NCBI GenBank assembly: GCA_947172415.1
Contig: OX359202.1
Coordinates: 994,501-1,058,500 of the forward strand
DNA: 64,000 bases
Direction: 5' to 3'
Origin: Chondrosia reniformis
Lineage: Eukaryota > Porifera > Demospongiae > Chondrillida > Chondrillidae
The notes under the pieces are model-generated. The model did no database searches and had not been told where the DNA came from. It saw only the letters and a program-made list of their open reading frames with translations. Of this stretch, positions 35,944 through 47,098 are shown piece after piece. The stretch's first letter is position 1, and every line of letters starts with the position of its first letter. Position numbers and translations under genes: made by a program.

Positions 35944-36229
35944 GAAGTGAGGGTCATTGTGAGGTGTTGGTAGCTCAAGGCTTCCCCCAGAACCAGTTGG
36001 TCCTCCTCCAGTACCCCCCCTGCAGTGTGTGGCCGAGTTGAAGGGACACGAGGGAAGGATACTGCACACTTCCCTCTCCCCAGATGGGACTACAGTGGCC
36101 TCAGTTGGAGCTGATGAGACACTGAGGCTGTGGAAGTGCTTTGCTGGTCAACCTGATGGAGCTGTGACTCATTTCTCTTCAAATAAGAAGAGATTGGACA
36201 ATCATCTAGTGTCACTTTTAGCATGTTAA
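35944..36229 (+). pseudogene. CDC20-like fragment A (last exon only)
   Basis: Matches the last exon of copies B and C from inside that exon onwards: [38 protein letters not shown], as in the CDC20 C-terminal WD40 blade. The sequence upstream of about 35944 is unrelated, so this marks the left breakpoint of the duplication. The end differs from copy B (no RF stop). It converges on KK2. Confidence 0.8.
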
Positions 36230-36365
36230 GATAAAGTTTGGAATTGTCTAGTTCTTTTTAAGGTTTTGAATAACATTCATTTCAATCACTGAGGGGATTT
36301 CCCTATATTTTTCAACTCCTTAGTGTAATTCGAATATCAATCTCTGTTACAAAACTGTATAAAAA

Positions 36366-39300
36366 TTACAAACACATTGTAAGTAGTTCAGTTTTGTTTG
36401 TACAACATTTGTTACCTATAAAACCACCACATACAAATACTGCACCAGAGTTAACAGATACTACACATGGTCTAGTACATTCCGTACTAATGTTGCCTAC
36501 TGCTGTCCATCTCTTCTGAGTTGGGTCATACACAAAAATGTCTGATCTTGTTTTGCCATCCACTCCTCCAAACAAGACTGGCAGCTTGCTATTGGGTAAG
36601 AGAGATGATCCAAAAAATGGTGAATCAGCTATCTTCTCCCAAGTGACTGGTGATGATGTATTATCTCTGCTCTGTACTGACTGTTGTACTGCACTCCACG
36701 GCAACCTCCAATAACTCTTAGTTGGCTTCTGTGCAGCATTGATTGCTCCTCCTATATACACATATCCACTGGAAATAGTCATATCACAGAAATATATCGG
36801 TTCCGTTAATTGTAGACTCTTCAGAGAGTACCACTGCTTTGATTCTGTGTTTAACACTTCAACTGTACTCACTACTGCACCAGCACACCATCCACCAGCT
36901 GTGATCAAAAGGTTATCTTCAAGTGCTACTCCTAACCAAAATCTAGGTGTTGGCATAGGAGGATAGATTTCTTCCCAATGATCATTAACATATGTAGACA
37001 GCTTTCCTGTATCTTTACAAGTAACTGTATCCCTTTGAATTCCTCCAATCAGTGTCAGATGACCTTGAATAATGTCTGCTCCACATTGGTATTGTGGGAG
37101 ATCTGAAATTGTGGTCCATTTCTGATCATCAATATGGTAGACCTGCATCACCTTACAAGAGGATTTATTACCTAGAAGTCCTCCTGTAACGAAGACCTTA
37201 CCATCAAGGTAGTGTGCACTTGCACCCCAAACAGCTACTGGTATATCTGGTAAGTTTGATTTAAGAAAGTGATGACCACTTAAGAGGAGATCACTCCTGA
37301 AACACTACAAAACAGAAATTATATTCATTTGCAAGCTTTCAATATTACATTATAATTTATATTATGTATACATTTAAATTACAATATTAATATTATATCA
37401 TTATGGGAAACTACAAAATAAGGTTAACTAAAGAAGTTATACATGTGATATAGCTGTCACTTGTAACTTTAAATAACACTATTATATGTTCACTTACGTT
37501 ATTACTTTCATTGTAGTTCTGTTTCTTTGACACTTCATGAGGAGAGATCTGTACTGCTACCATGTCAGATATCAGTAACTAGAGATTGCACAATCATTAC
37601 AGTAAATAGTTATAAGGTGATAACAAGTTATACATGGACTGTCTATAACATACAAGTATACATGTAGTTAATATAAAAACCTGAAATATACTTGTTCGTT
37701 GGTACATGTCAGTGGCAGATTTTAGAAAGGGCGGTTCCAAATTTCTGAATTCTGCTGCTTTCTGTTGCTCATCCTACGCCACGATGTGCACGTTTAAAAG
37801 TGCATGGGACTGATCGATAAATAATAATTTACGTCTATATTGCGTTATTGATTATGTAATGCATAATGGCGAGAATAATACATACAGCAGTAGAGGAGTG
37901 ACTCGCTGCCGCATTTGAATAGGTCGTATAAACTGTCTTTGTAATATTATAGATTATTGAATTGAATTATTATTATTTCCGCTACAGTAATTCAGCCTGT
38001 AAGTTCTTGCTCTTGTACTTACGAAAGCCAACTTACAGGCAAAAGGGGAGCTCCTTTGCACCCCTGGATCGATCCCCCCTAGATCTGCCACTGCATGTAC
38101 CAGTATGATAGACAATATGGACTTTATTCGAAAAATTGAAAAAACAGGAGATTGCAAATTTGGTTAAATTATAATATGGAGAGGTGAATCACATGACTTT
38201 CATACACTATACAATCAGATACTTGTATATATGTCCAGTCATTTGGAGTTAAATACTGAATCAAACCATAGAAGACCATACAATATTATGCAGTATAGAT
38301 GGTCTATGGTTAATGGACAATTATCCAAAGGTGTAGAGGTATGTGGCAGTCGGCTGCAAAGTGAAGATACTTCTACAGTTACACCATCATAGCCATGGAT
38401 TGTCAAAGGAAATAAACAGGCAGACAATGTACATGTAGCAATGTGACAGACAATAAATATATCCATCTTGACCTTATTTGGAAAATGAGAGCAGGATTGG
38501 GAAATCATATATACAGTTTAACACACTCAATAACTATTCTTGACAACATATTAACATCTTCTTACTTCAGTTTCATCAAGTTGCTGAATCAGATGAAACA
38601 GTGTCTTTATCAGGTCATGGACTATTCTGACATCAGGTCTGTTCTTGTAGTCATCCTTCAGACACCACTCTATCAACGGCTTAAGAGGATGTTCACTTGG
38701 CAGTTTGGAAAGATCACCTCTCCGACGCTCCAACTCTGGTACAGATCCAATGTTCATCAGACCACATATTGGTTGGCACTGAGTAGCAATCTGTAACATC
38801 AGCACTCCCAAGGAGAACACATCCACCTTCACACTGAAATGAGAATCGTCACTTTTCAGTGCTTCTGGTGGCATGTACACGACATTACCAGGAGCAGTAG
38901 TGCTCATGTATACGTCTCCGTTCTCCAGCAGTTTGGATTGGCCGAGGTCGCTCACTTTCACGCTACCGTCTTCACCGATCAACACATTTTTATCCGTCAC
39001 GTCGCGATGGGCCACGGGAGGATTCATTTCGTGAAGAAACTTTAGACCAGACGAAATTTTCAGACATATTTCCAATTGGCTCTTTCGGCTCAAAGTACCG
39101 CGATTTCGACTGAGATACTCACGGAGATTCTCCTTCATTCGTTCTAGAACCAACATGGGCTCACCGGTCCTGCTTTCGAAGGCACCGTACGATTTGACGA
39201 TATTGGGGTGGTCCTCGAGACTGGCTAGAAGCTGACATTCTCTGATGAAATCCTCGAGAGGTTTACCTCGAGCTATCTCACTGTGGAGAGTTTTCACTGC

Positions 39301-39417
39301 TACAGGGCGACCATTAAATTCTCCTTCTCGTACAGCACCATAAGCTCCTCGTCCAAGTTCTTTGGAAGAAAGCTTCAAGTTAACAGGGCATTTTGGGAGC
39401 CGTAGTCGTTTAGCCAT
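36366..39417 (-). CDS. KK2: kinase-kelch fusion protein
   Basis: Exons 38566-39417 (284 codons), 37498-37578 (27 codons) and 36366-37304 (312 codons and stop) join in phase 0 for about 623 aa. Kinase landmarks: GRGAYGAV 22-29, catalytic Lys 42, Glu 60, HRD 137-139, Asn 144, DLG 157-159, PPE 183-185. These residues predict catalytic activity. The linker is LLISDMVAVQISPHEVSKK. The propeller has six blades, from FVTGGLLG to VFVCGGFIG. The linker-kelch donor (GTAAGT) and acceptor (TTTTGTAG) are strong. Intron 1 carries a hAT-like MITE at 37710-38093. Within 250 bp upstream and divergent lies CDC20-like copy B. Nearly identical to KK3 except in the last half of the kelch exon. Confidence 0.8.
37710..38093. 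mobile_element. Non-autonomous hAT-like MITE in KK2
   Basis: Inverted ends CAGTGGCAGATTTTAGA and CTAGATCTGCCACTG, typical of hAT elements. 384 bp without coding capacity. Flanked by CATGT on both sides, a possible 5-bp target duplication. The same insertion is present in KK3 and absent from KK1 and KK4. Confidence 0.7.
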
Positions 39418-39659
39418 ACTTTACGATCGACAGAGTGGGAGCGTTGTACAAGATATCAGTTACTATATATGCATACCTTTGTATATATAGTCAGTAAAAA
39501 TGTTTGTGCCCTATATCTCCTCCCACATGTACACATGTACATCTTCCCAAAGTATGTACGTAGGATGTCGACTTTTAGAGCTGCTGCGTCTATATAAAGA
39601 TGCAGTTTTGTTCTCTTGAGTGACATATCATATATTGTACATTTTATGCAACACAAATT

Positions 39660-41429
39660 ATAAATATAAAAACAATATAAAAGTGGGAGTGAACGGCGGA
39701 TCACGAGACACATCGAGACATCTTTGCGGTTCCCTACTGGAGCTCTCTCTGCAAGCAGCAGTTGCATAAGGACTCCTAAATCTCCATCAGTAAAGAGGAA
39801 GAGATTGAGAACTGTTCCCACTACAGCAGATCGTATACTGGACGCACCGGAAACAACAGATGACTTTTGTAAGTTGCAATCATTTTATAAAGCAATTTAA
39901 AAGTCTAAATCTAAAGTGTGCTGTATATATAAGTGTTTATTTCACGACTATTCTTACTTCGTCCAATAATTACAGTAGGACGTTAATTATTATTATAAGT
40001 GTGCAGATATTTAGCTGCATGTAAAAGTGTTTCACTGTAAATTACAGTTATCCAAACACCCTCCGGTTCGGATAATCGATTTCCTACTTTATCAGGGTTT
40101 CTTTCAGGCAATTTGCCCCCCCCCCTTGCTAAATACTCTGAAAGAAATTGCAGATAATTAGCTGTATAAGTGTATATTTCACAAATATATCTTTCCTTCA
40201 TCCTCATATCCAGACATAAACACTCTGGACTGGTGCAGTGCTAATCTGTTGGCTGTGGCACTGGGTAGTGTAGTGTACGTGTGGAATGCTGACACCAGCT
40301 CCATCAAGGAGCTCTGTCGGACTGGATTCACCTCTCAGTACATCACTGCTGTTAAGTGCGACCAAAGTGGTAGACTGTTGGCAGTAGCCACAAGTGATGG
40401 TGAAATACAAGTGAGAGTTGTGTAATCTCAGTTACCATGGTGATATCACCAGAAATGGAATTTATTTATTTATTTTCTTGTAACTCTTCAGATTTGGAAT
40501 GTTAAACAGTCAAAGAAGGTCCGGTCCTGTCAGTCCCATTCTGCCAGAGTTGCCTGTTTAGACTGGAACAAGCTAAGATGTTACTGGCCTCCAGTTCAAG
40601 AAGTGGAGAAGTGCACATTTGCAAGAACATGCTTGTAGAGACTGTGAAAGGACACAAACATGAGGTGTGTGGACTAAAGTGGTCGCCCAACGGTCGCTAC
40701 CTTGCCAGTGGAGGTAATGACTGCCTAGTCCAGGTATGGGACACTTGTGGGAGGAGTCCCTGGACCACTTCCAAGCACACCTTCAAGGAGCACAAGGCAG
40801 CAGTCAAAGTGAGTGTTTTGTCACATTCAAGTGTGTGAGATATAGTACGAGTGACTAGTCCTTCTGATGTGAAAGATTGTTATAACTTTCAATTTGAATG
40901 TTTTGTTACGTTTATACTGAAAATAAACCATTTGTTGGTTACTATGACAACCCCTTAATGTTCCTTTGTCCATGTCAGGCCCTCTCCTGGTGTCCTTGGC
41001 AGTTGAATCTTTTGGCTACCGGAGGAGGTAGCTCAGATAAGACAGTCACGTTCTGGAATGTCACATCTGGACAGTGCATGGACAGGCTCACTACAGATTC
41101 ACAAGTGAGCAAAGATAACACTTGTACCTCATATAACACTACCCTCTCCCCCATCCCTCTGGTGTGTTGTGACTTCTTCTCTTCCTCCCATCCAACAGGT
41201 GTCAGGAGTGTTGTGGAGTGAGGGTCATCGTGAGGTGTTGGTAGCTCAAGGCTTTCCCCAGAACCAGTTGGTCCTCCTCCAGTACCCCTCCCTGCAGTGT
41301 GTGGCCGAGTTGAAGGGACATGAGGGAAGGATACTGCACACTTCCCTCTCCCCAGATGGGACTACAGTGGCATCAGTTGGAGCTGATGAGACACTGAGGC
41401 TGTGGAAGTGCTTTGCTGGTCGATTTTAA
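39660..41429 (+). pseudogene. CDC20-like copy B, probably broken
   Basis: CDC20 activates the anaphase-promoting complex. Five exon-like blocks with good splice sites: about 39660-39868, 40214-40410, 40492-40808, 40979-41104 and 41199-41429. They read RILDAPETTDDFY, NTLDWCSANLLAVALG, QSHSARVACLDWNK, EVCGLKWSPNGRYLASGGND, ALSWCPWQLNLLATGGGSSD and [11 protein letters not shown], clearly CDC20 WD40 repeats. No start codon or C-box/KEN N terminus is visible. A 5-base insertion (CTAAG) after the DWNK codons shifts the frame, and copy C shares it. Copy B also lacks 12 bases present in C and has C for W in AVKCD. Introns are retained, so it arose by DNA duplication, not retroposition. Convergent with KK3, divergent from KK2. 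Confidence 0.8.
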
Positions 41430-41526
41430 CCTGATGGAGCTGTGACTCATTTCTCTTCAAATAGGAAGAGATTAAACAATCATCTAGTGTCACCTTTTAG
41501 CATGTTAAGATAAAGTTTGGAATTGT

Positions 41527-41715
41527 TGAGTTTCTGTAGTGTTATGAAACAAGAATTTAATGGCGTTTCGGTCCACGAAACTACATCAGTGGAACGCCAC
41601 TTTATATACATGTTTTGGGTTGTTACTCATAAATATATACTCGTGTGATGTACAGTTTATTCAGTAAAATTAATACGTATGTATGTACTTGCATTCTTTC
41701 AATAATTGACTTTTT
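41527..41715. mobile_element. Recent insertion with a hairpin, between CDC20 copy B and KK3
   Basis: Units A and C run straight through this point (GGAATTGT joined to CTTTTTAAGG-like sequence), while unit B carries about 190 extra bases. The insert holds GGCGTTTCGGTCCAC and GTGGAACGCC, which form a stem with an internal loop. Read on the minus strand it contains CTGATGT and CGAAACG, again hammerhead-like. Confidence 0.5.
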
Positions 41716-41819
41716 AAGGTTTAAATAACATTCATTTCAATCACCCAGGGAATTCCCTATATTTTTCAACTCCTTAGTGTAATTCAAATATCAATCTCTG
41801 TTACAAAACTGTATAAAAA

Positions 41820-44800
41820 TTACAAACACATTGTAAGTAGTTCAGTTTTGTTTGTACAACAGTTGTTACCTATAAAACCACCACATACAAATACTACATT
41901 AGAGTTAATAGATACTACACATGGTCTAGTACATTCTGTACTAATGTTGCCTACTGCTGTCCATCTCTTCTGAGTTGGGTCATACACAAAAATGTCTAAT
42001 CTTGTTTTGCCATCCCATCCTCCAAACAAGACTGGCAGCTTGCTGTTGGGTAAGAGAGATGATGCAATAAATGGTGAATCAGGTATCTTCTCCCAAGTGA
42101 CTGGTGATGATGTATTATCTCTGCTCTGTACTGACTGTTGTACTGTACTCCACGGTAACCTCCAATATTTCTTAGTTGACTTCTTAGCAGCATTGTTTCC
42201 TCCTCCTATATACACATATCCACTGGAAATAGTCATATCACATAAATATATAGGTTCTGGTAACTGTAGATTCTTCGGAGAGTACCACTGCTTTGATTCT
42301 GTGTTTAACACTTCAACTGTACTCACTACTGCACCAGCACACCATCCACCAGCTGTGATCAAAAGGTTATCTTCAAGTGCTACTCCTAACCAAAATCTAG
42401 GTGTTGGCATAGGAGGATAGATTTCTTCCCAATGATCATTAACATATGTAGACAGCTTTCCTGTATCTTTACAAGTAACTGCATCCCTTTGAATTCCTCC
42501 AATCAGTGTCAGATGACCTTGAATAATGTCTGCTCCACATTGGTATTGTGGGAGATCTGAAATTGTGGTCCATTTCTGATCATCAATATGGTAGACCTGC
42601 ATCACCTTACAAGAGGATTTATTACCTAGAAGTCCTCCTGTAACGAAGACCTTACCATCAAGGTAGTGTGCACTTGCATCATAAACAGCTACTGGTATAT
42701 CTGGTAAGTTTGTTTTAAGAAAGTGATGACCACTTAAGAGGATATCACTCCTGAAACACTACAAAACAGAAATTATATTCATTTGCAAGCTTTCAATATT
42801 ACATTATAATAATTGGTATTATGTATACATTTAAATTACAATATTAATATTATATCATTATGGGAAACTACAAAATAAATAAGGTTAACTAAAGAAGTTA
42901 TACATGTGATATAGCTGTCACTTGTAACTTTAAATAACACTATTATATGTTCACTTACGTTATTACTTTCATTGTAGTTCTGTTTCTTTGACACTTCATG
43001 AGGAGAGATCTGTACTGCTACCATGTCAGATATCAGTAACTAGAGATTGTGCAATCATTACAGTAAATAGTTATAAGGTGATAACAAGTTATACATGGAC
43101 TGTCTATAACATACAAGTATACATGTAGTTAATATAAAAACCTGACATATACTTGTTCGTTGGTACATGTCAGTGGCAGATTTTAGAAAGGGTGGTTCCA
43201 AATTTCTGAATTCTGCTGCTTTCTGTTGCTCATCCTACGCCACGACGTGCACGTTTAAAAGTGCATGGGACTGATCGATAAATAATAATTTACGTCTATA
43301 TTGCGTCATTGACTACGTAATGCATAATGGCGAGAATAATACATACAGCAGTAGAGGAGTGACTCACTGCCGCATTTGAATAGGTCGTATAAACTGTCTT
43401 TGTAATATTATAGATTATTGAATTGAATTATTATTATTTCCGCTACAGTAATTCAGCCTGTAAGTTCTTGCTCTTGTACTTACGAAAGCCAACTTACAGG
43501 CAAAAGGGGAGCTAGCTCCTTTGCACCCCTGGATCCCGCCCTAGATCTGCCACTGCATGTACCAGTATGATAGACAATATGGACTTTATTCGAAAAATTG
43601 AAAAAACAGGAGATTGCAAATTTGGTTAAATTATGAATATGGAGAGGTGAATCACATGACTTTCATACACTATACAATCAGATACTTGTATATATGTCCA
43701 GTCATTTGGAGTTAAATACTGAATCAAACCATAGAAGACCATACACTATTATGCAGTATAGATGGTCTATGGTTAATGGACAATTATCCAAAGGTGTAGA
43801 GGTATAATTAAATGTGGCAGTCGGCTGCAAAGTGAAGATCCTTCTACAGTTACACCATCATAGCCATGGATTGTCAAAGGAAATAAACAGGCAGACAATG
43901 TACATGTAGCAATGTGACAGACAATAAATATATCTATCTTGACCTTATTTGGAAAATGACAGCAGGATTGGGAAATCATATATACAGTTTAACACACTCA
44001 ATAACTATTCTTGACAACATATTAACATCTTCTTACTTCAGTTTCATCAAGTTGCTGAATCAGATGAAACAGTGTCTTTATCAGGTTATGGACTATTTTG
44101 ACATCAGGTCTGTTCTTGTAGTCATCCTTCAGACACAACTCTATCAACGGCTTAAGAGGATGTTCACTTGGCAGTTTGGAAAGATCACCTCTCCGACGCT
44201 CCAACTCTGGTACAGATCCAATGTTCATCAGACCACATGTTGGTTGGCACTGAGTAGCAATCTGCAACATCAGCACTCCCAAGGAGAACACATCCACCTT
44301 CACACTGAAATGAGAATCGTCACTTTTCAGTGCTTCTGGTGGCATGTACACGACATTACCAGGAGCAGTAGTGCTCATGTATACGTCTCCGTTCTCCAGC
44401 AGTTTGGATTGACCGAGGTCGCTCACTTTCACGCTACCGTCTTCGCCGATCAATACATTTTTATCCGTCACGTCGCGATGGGCCACTGGAGGATTCCTTT
44501 CGTGAAGAAACTTTAGACCAGACGAAATTTTCAGACATATTTCCAATTGTCTCTTTCGGCTCAAAGTACCGCGATTTCGACTGAGATACTCACGGAGATT
44601 CTCCTTCATTCGTTCTAGAACCAACATGGGCTCGCCGGTCCTGCTTTCGAAGGCACCGTACGATTTGACGATATTGGGGTGGTCCTCGAGACTGGCTAGA
44701 AGCTGACATTCTCTGATGAAATCCTCGAGAGGTTTACCTCGAGCTATCTCACTGTGGAGAGTTTTCACTGCTACAGGGCGACCATTAAATTCTCCTTCTC

Positions 44801-44888
44801 GTACAGCACCATAAGCTCCTCGTCCAAGTTCTTTGGAAGAAAGCTTCAAGTTAGCAGGGCATTTTGGGAGCCGTAGTCGTTTAGCCAT
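41820..44888 (-). CDS. KK3: kinase-kelch fusion protein
   Basis: Exons 44037-44888 (284 codons), 42959-43039 (27 codons) and 41820-42758 (312 codons and stop), all phase 0, about 623 aa. I chose the start MAKRLRLPKC at 44888 because KK2 and KK4 begin there. An upstream in-frame ATG adds 19 unsupported residues. The kinase differs from KK2 at about seven residues (for example RKRQLE for RKSQLE) with all catalytic residues kept. The kelch exon differs from KK2 mainly in its last 430 bp, where more than 30 base changes are clustered, against about 1% in the introns. Carries the same hAT-like MITE as KK2. Flanked by CDC20-like copies B (convergent) and C (divergent). Confidence 0.8.
43171..43555. 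mobile_element. Non-autonomous hAT-like MITE in KK3
   Basis: Same element, same site and same ends as in KK2 (CAGTGGCAGA / TCTGCCACTG), so it was copied with the gene. Differs from the KK2 copy by a few substitutions and small indels. Confidence 0.7.
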
Positions 44889-45129
44889 ATACTTTACGAT
44901 CGACAGAGTGGGAGCGTTGTACAAGATATCAGTTACTATATGCATACCTTTGTATATATAGTCAGTAAAAATGTTTGTGCCCTATATCTCCTCCCACATG
45001 TACACATGTACATCTTCCCAAAGTATGTAGGATGTCGACTTTTAGAGCTGCTGCGTCTATATAAAGATGCAGTTTTGTTCTCTTGAGTGAGTCATATGTA
45101 CATATCATATATTGTACATTTTATGCAAC

Positions 45130-46800
45130 ACAAATTATAAATATAAAAACAATATAAAAGTGGGAGTGAACGGCGGATCACGAGACACATCGAGACATCT
45201 TTGCGGTTCCTAACTGGAGCTCTCTCTGCAAGCAGCAGTTGCATAAGGACTCCTAAATCTCCATCAGTAAAGAGGAAGAGATTGAGAACTGTTCCTACTA
45301 CAGCAGATCGTTAATTATTATTATAAGTGTGCAGATATTTAGCTGCATGTAAAGGTGTTTCACTGTAAATTACAGTTATCCAAACACCCTCCGGTTCGGA
45401 TAATCGATTTCCTACTTTATCAGGGTTTCTTTCAGGCAATTTGCCCCCCCCCCGTTGCTAAATACTCTGAAAGAAATTATTTATTATTAAATAGCAATCT
45501 AAAGTATGCAGATAATTAGCTGTATAAGTGTATATTTCACAAATATATCTTTCCTTCATCCTTGTATCCAGACATAAACACTCTGGACTGGTGCAGTGCT
45601 AATCTGTTGGCTGTGGCACTGGGTAGTGTAGTGTACGTGTGGAATGCTGACACCAGCTCCATCAAGGAGCTCTATCGGACTGGATTCACCTCTCAGTACA
45701 TCACTGCTGTTAAGTGGGACCAAAGTGGTAGACTGTTGGCAGTAGCCACAAGTGATGGTGAAATACAAGTGAGAGTTGTGTAATCTCAGTTACCATGGTG
45801 ATATCACCAGAAATGGAATTTATTTATTTTCTTGTAACTCTTCAGATTTGGAATGTTGAACAGTCAAAGAAGGTCCGGTCCTGTCAGTCCCATTCTGCCA
45901 GAGTTGCCTGTTTAGACTGGAACAAGCTAAGATGTTACTGGCCTCCAGTTCAAGAAGTGGAGAAGTGCACATTTACAACACCAGAGCAAGGAACATGCTT
46001 GTAGAGACTGTGAAAGGACACAAACATGAGGTGTGTGGACTAAAGTGGTCGCCCAACGGTCGCTACCTTGCCAGTGGAGGTAATGACTGCCTGGTCCAGG
46101 TATGGGACACTTGTGGGAGGAGTCCCTGGACCACTTCCAAGCACACCTTCAAGGAGCACAAGGCAGCAGTCAAAGTGAGTGTTTTGTCACATTCAAGTGT
46201 GTGAGATATAGTACGAGTGACTAGTCCTTCTGATGTGAAAGATTTGTTATAACTTTCAATTTGAATGTTTTGTTACGTTTATACTGAAAATAAACCATTT
46301 GTTGGTTACCATGACAACCCCTTAATGTTCCTTTGTCCATGTCAGGCCCTCTCCTGGTGTCCTTGGCAGTTGAATCTTTTGGCTACCGGAGGAGGTAGCT
46401 CAGATAAGACAGTCAAGTTCTGGAATGTCACATCTGGACAGTGCATGGACAGGCTCACTACAGATTCACAAGTGAGCAAAGATAACACTTGTACCTCATG
46501 TAACACTACCCTCTCCCCCATCCCTCTGGTGTGTTGTGACTTCTTCTCTTCCTCCCATCCAACAGGTGTCAGGAGTGTTGTGGAGTGAGGGTCATCGTGA
46601 GGTGTTGGTAGCTCAAGGCTTTCCCCAGAACCAGTTGGTCCTCCTCCAGTACCCCTCCCTGCAGTGTGTGGCCGAGTTGAAGGGACACGCGAGGGAAGGA
46701 TACTGTACACTTCCCTCTCCCCAGATGGGACTACAGTGGCCTCAGTTGGAGCTGATGAGACACTGAGGCTGTGGAAGTACTAGTGCTTTGCTGGTCGATT
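45130..46800 (+). pseudogene. CDC20-like copy C, broken
   Basis: Same block order as copy B with very high identity. It has lost about 146 bp between GCAGATCGT and CGTTAATTATT, which removes the RILDAPETTDDF end of the first block and its donor. It shares the CTAAG frameshift with B and has a further 2-base insertion in the last exon (GGACACGCGAGGG for GGACACGAGGG) plus a small insertion near TGGAAGTACTAG. It keeps ITAVKWD where B has C. Divergent from KK3, convergent with KK4. Confidence 0.85.
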
Positions 46801-47098
46801 TTAACCTGATGGAGCTGTGACTCATTTCTCTTCAAATAAGAGATTGGATAATCATCCAGTGTCATGGTTCACCTTTTAGCATGTTAAGATATATATGGTG
46901 TTTGGAATTGTCTATAATTATATAGTTCTTTTAAGATTTTAATATAACACAAATTTCAATTACCAATGGATCTCCCTGGATTTTTCCACTCCTTATAGTG
47001 TAAGTTATCAGTTGTAATAAGTGCATACGTAAAATTTGTACATGTTTGTACATTAATATCAATCTCTATATATTACATTCAAAACTGTATATTACAAA

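Noticed and set aside
40492-40600. Tiny intron that would remove the CDC20 frameshift
   Set aside because: I looked for a GT...AG pair spanning CTAAG that would restore frame; the only candidate is about 22 nt and leaves the wrong phase.
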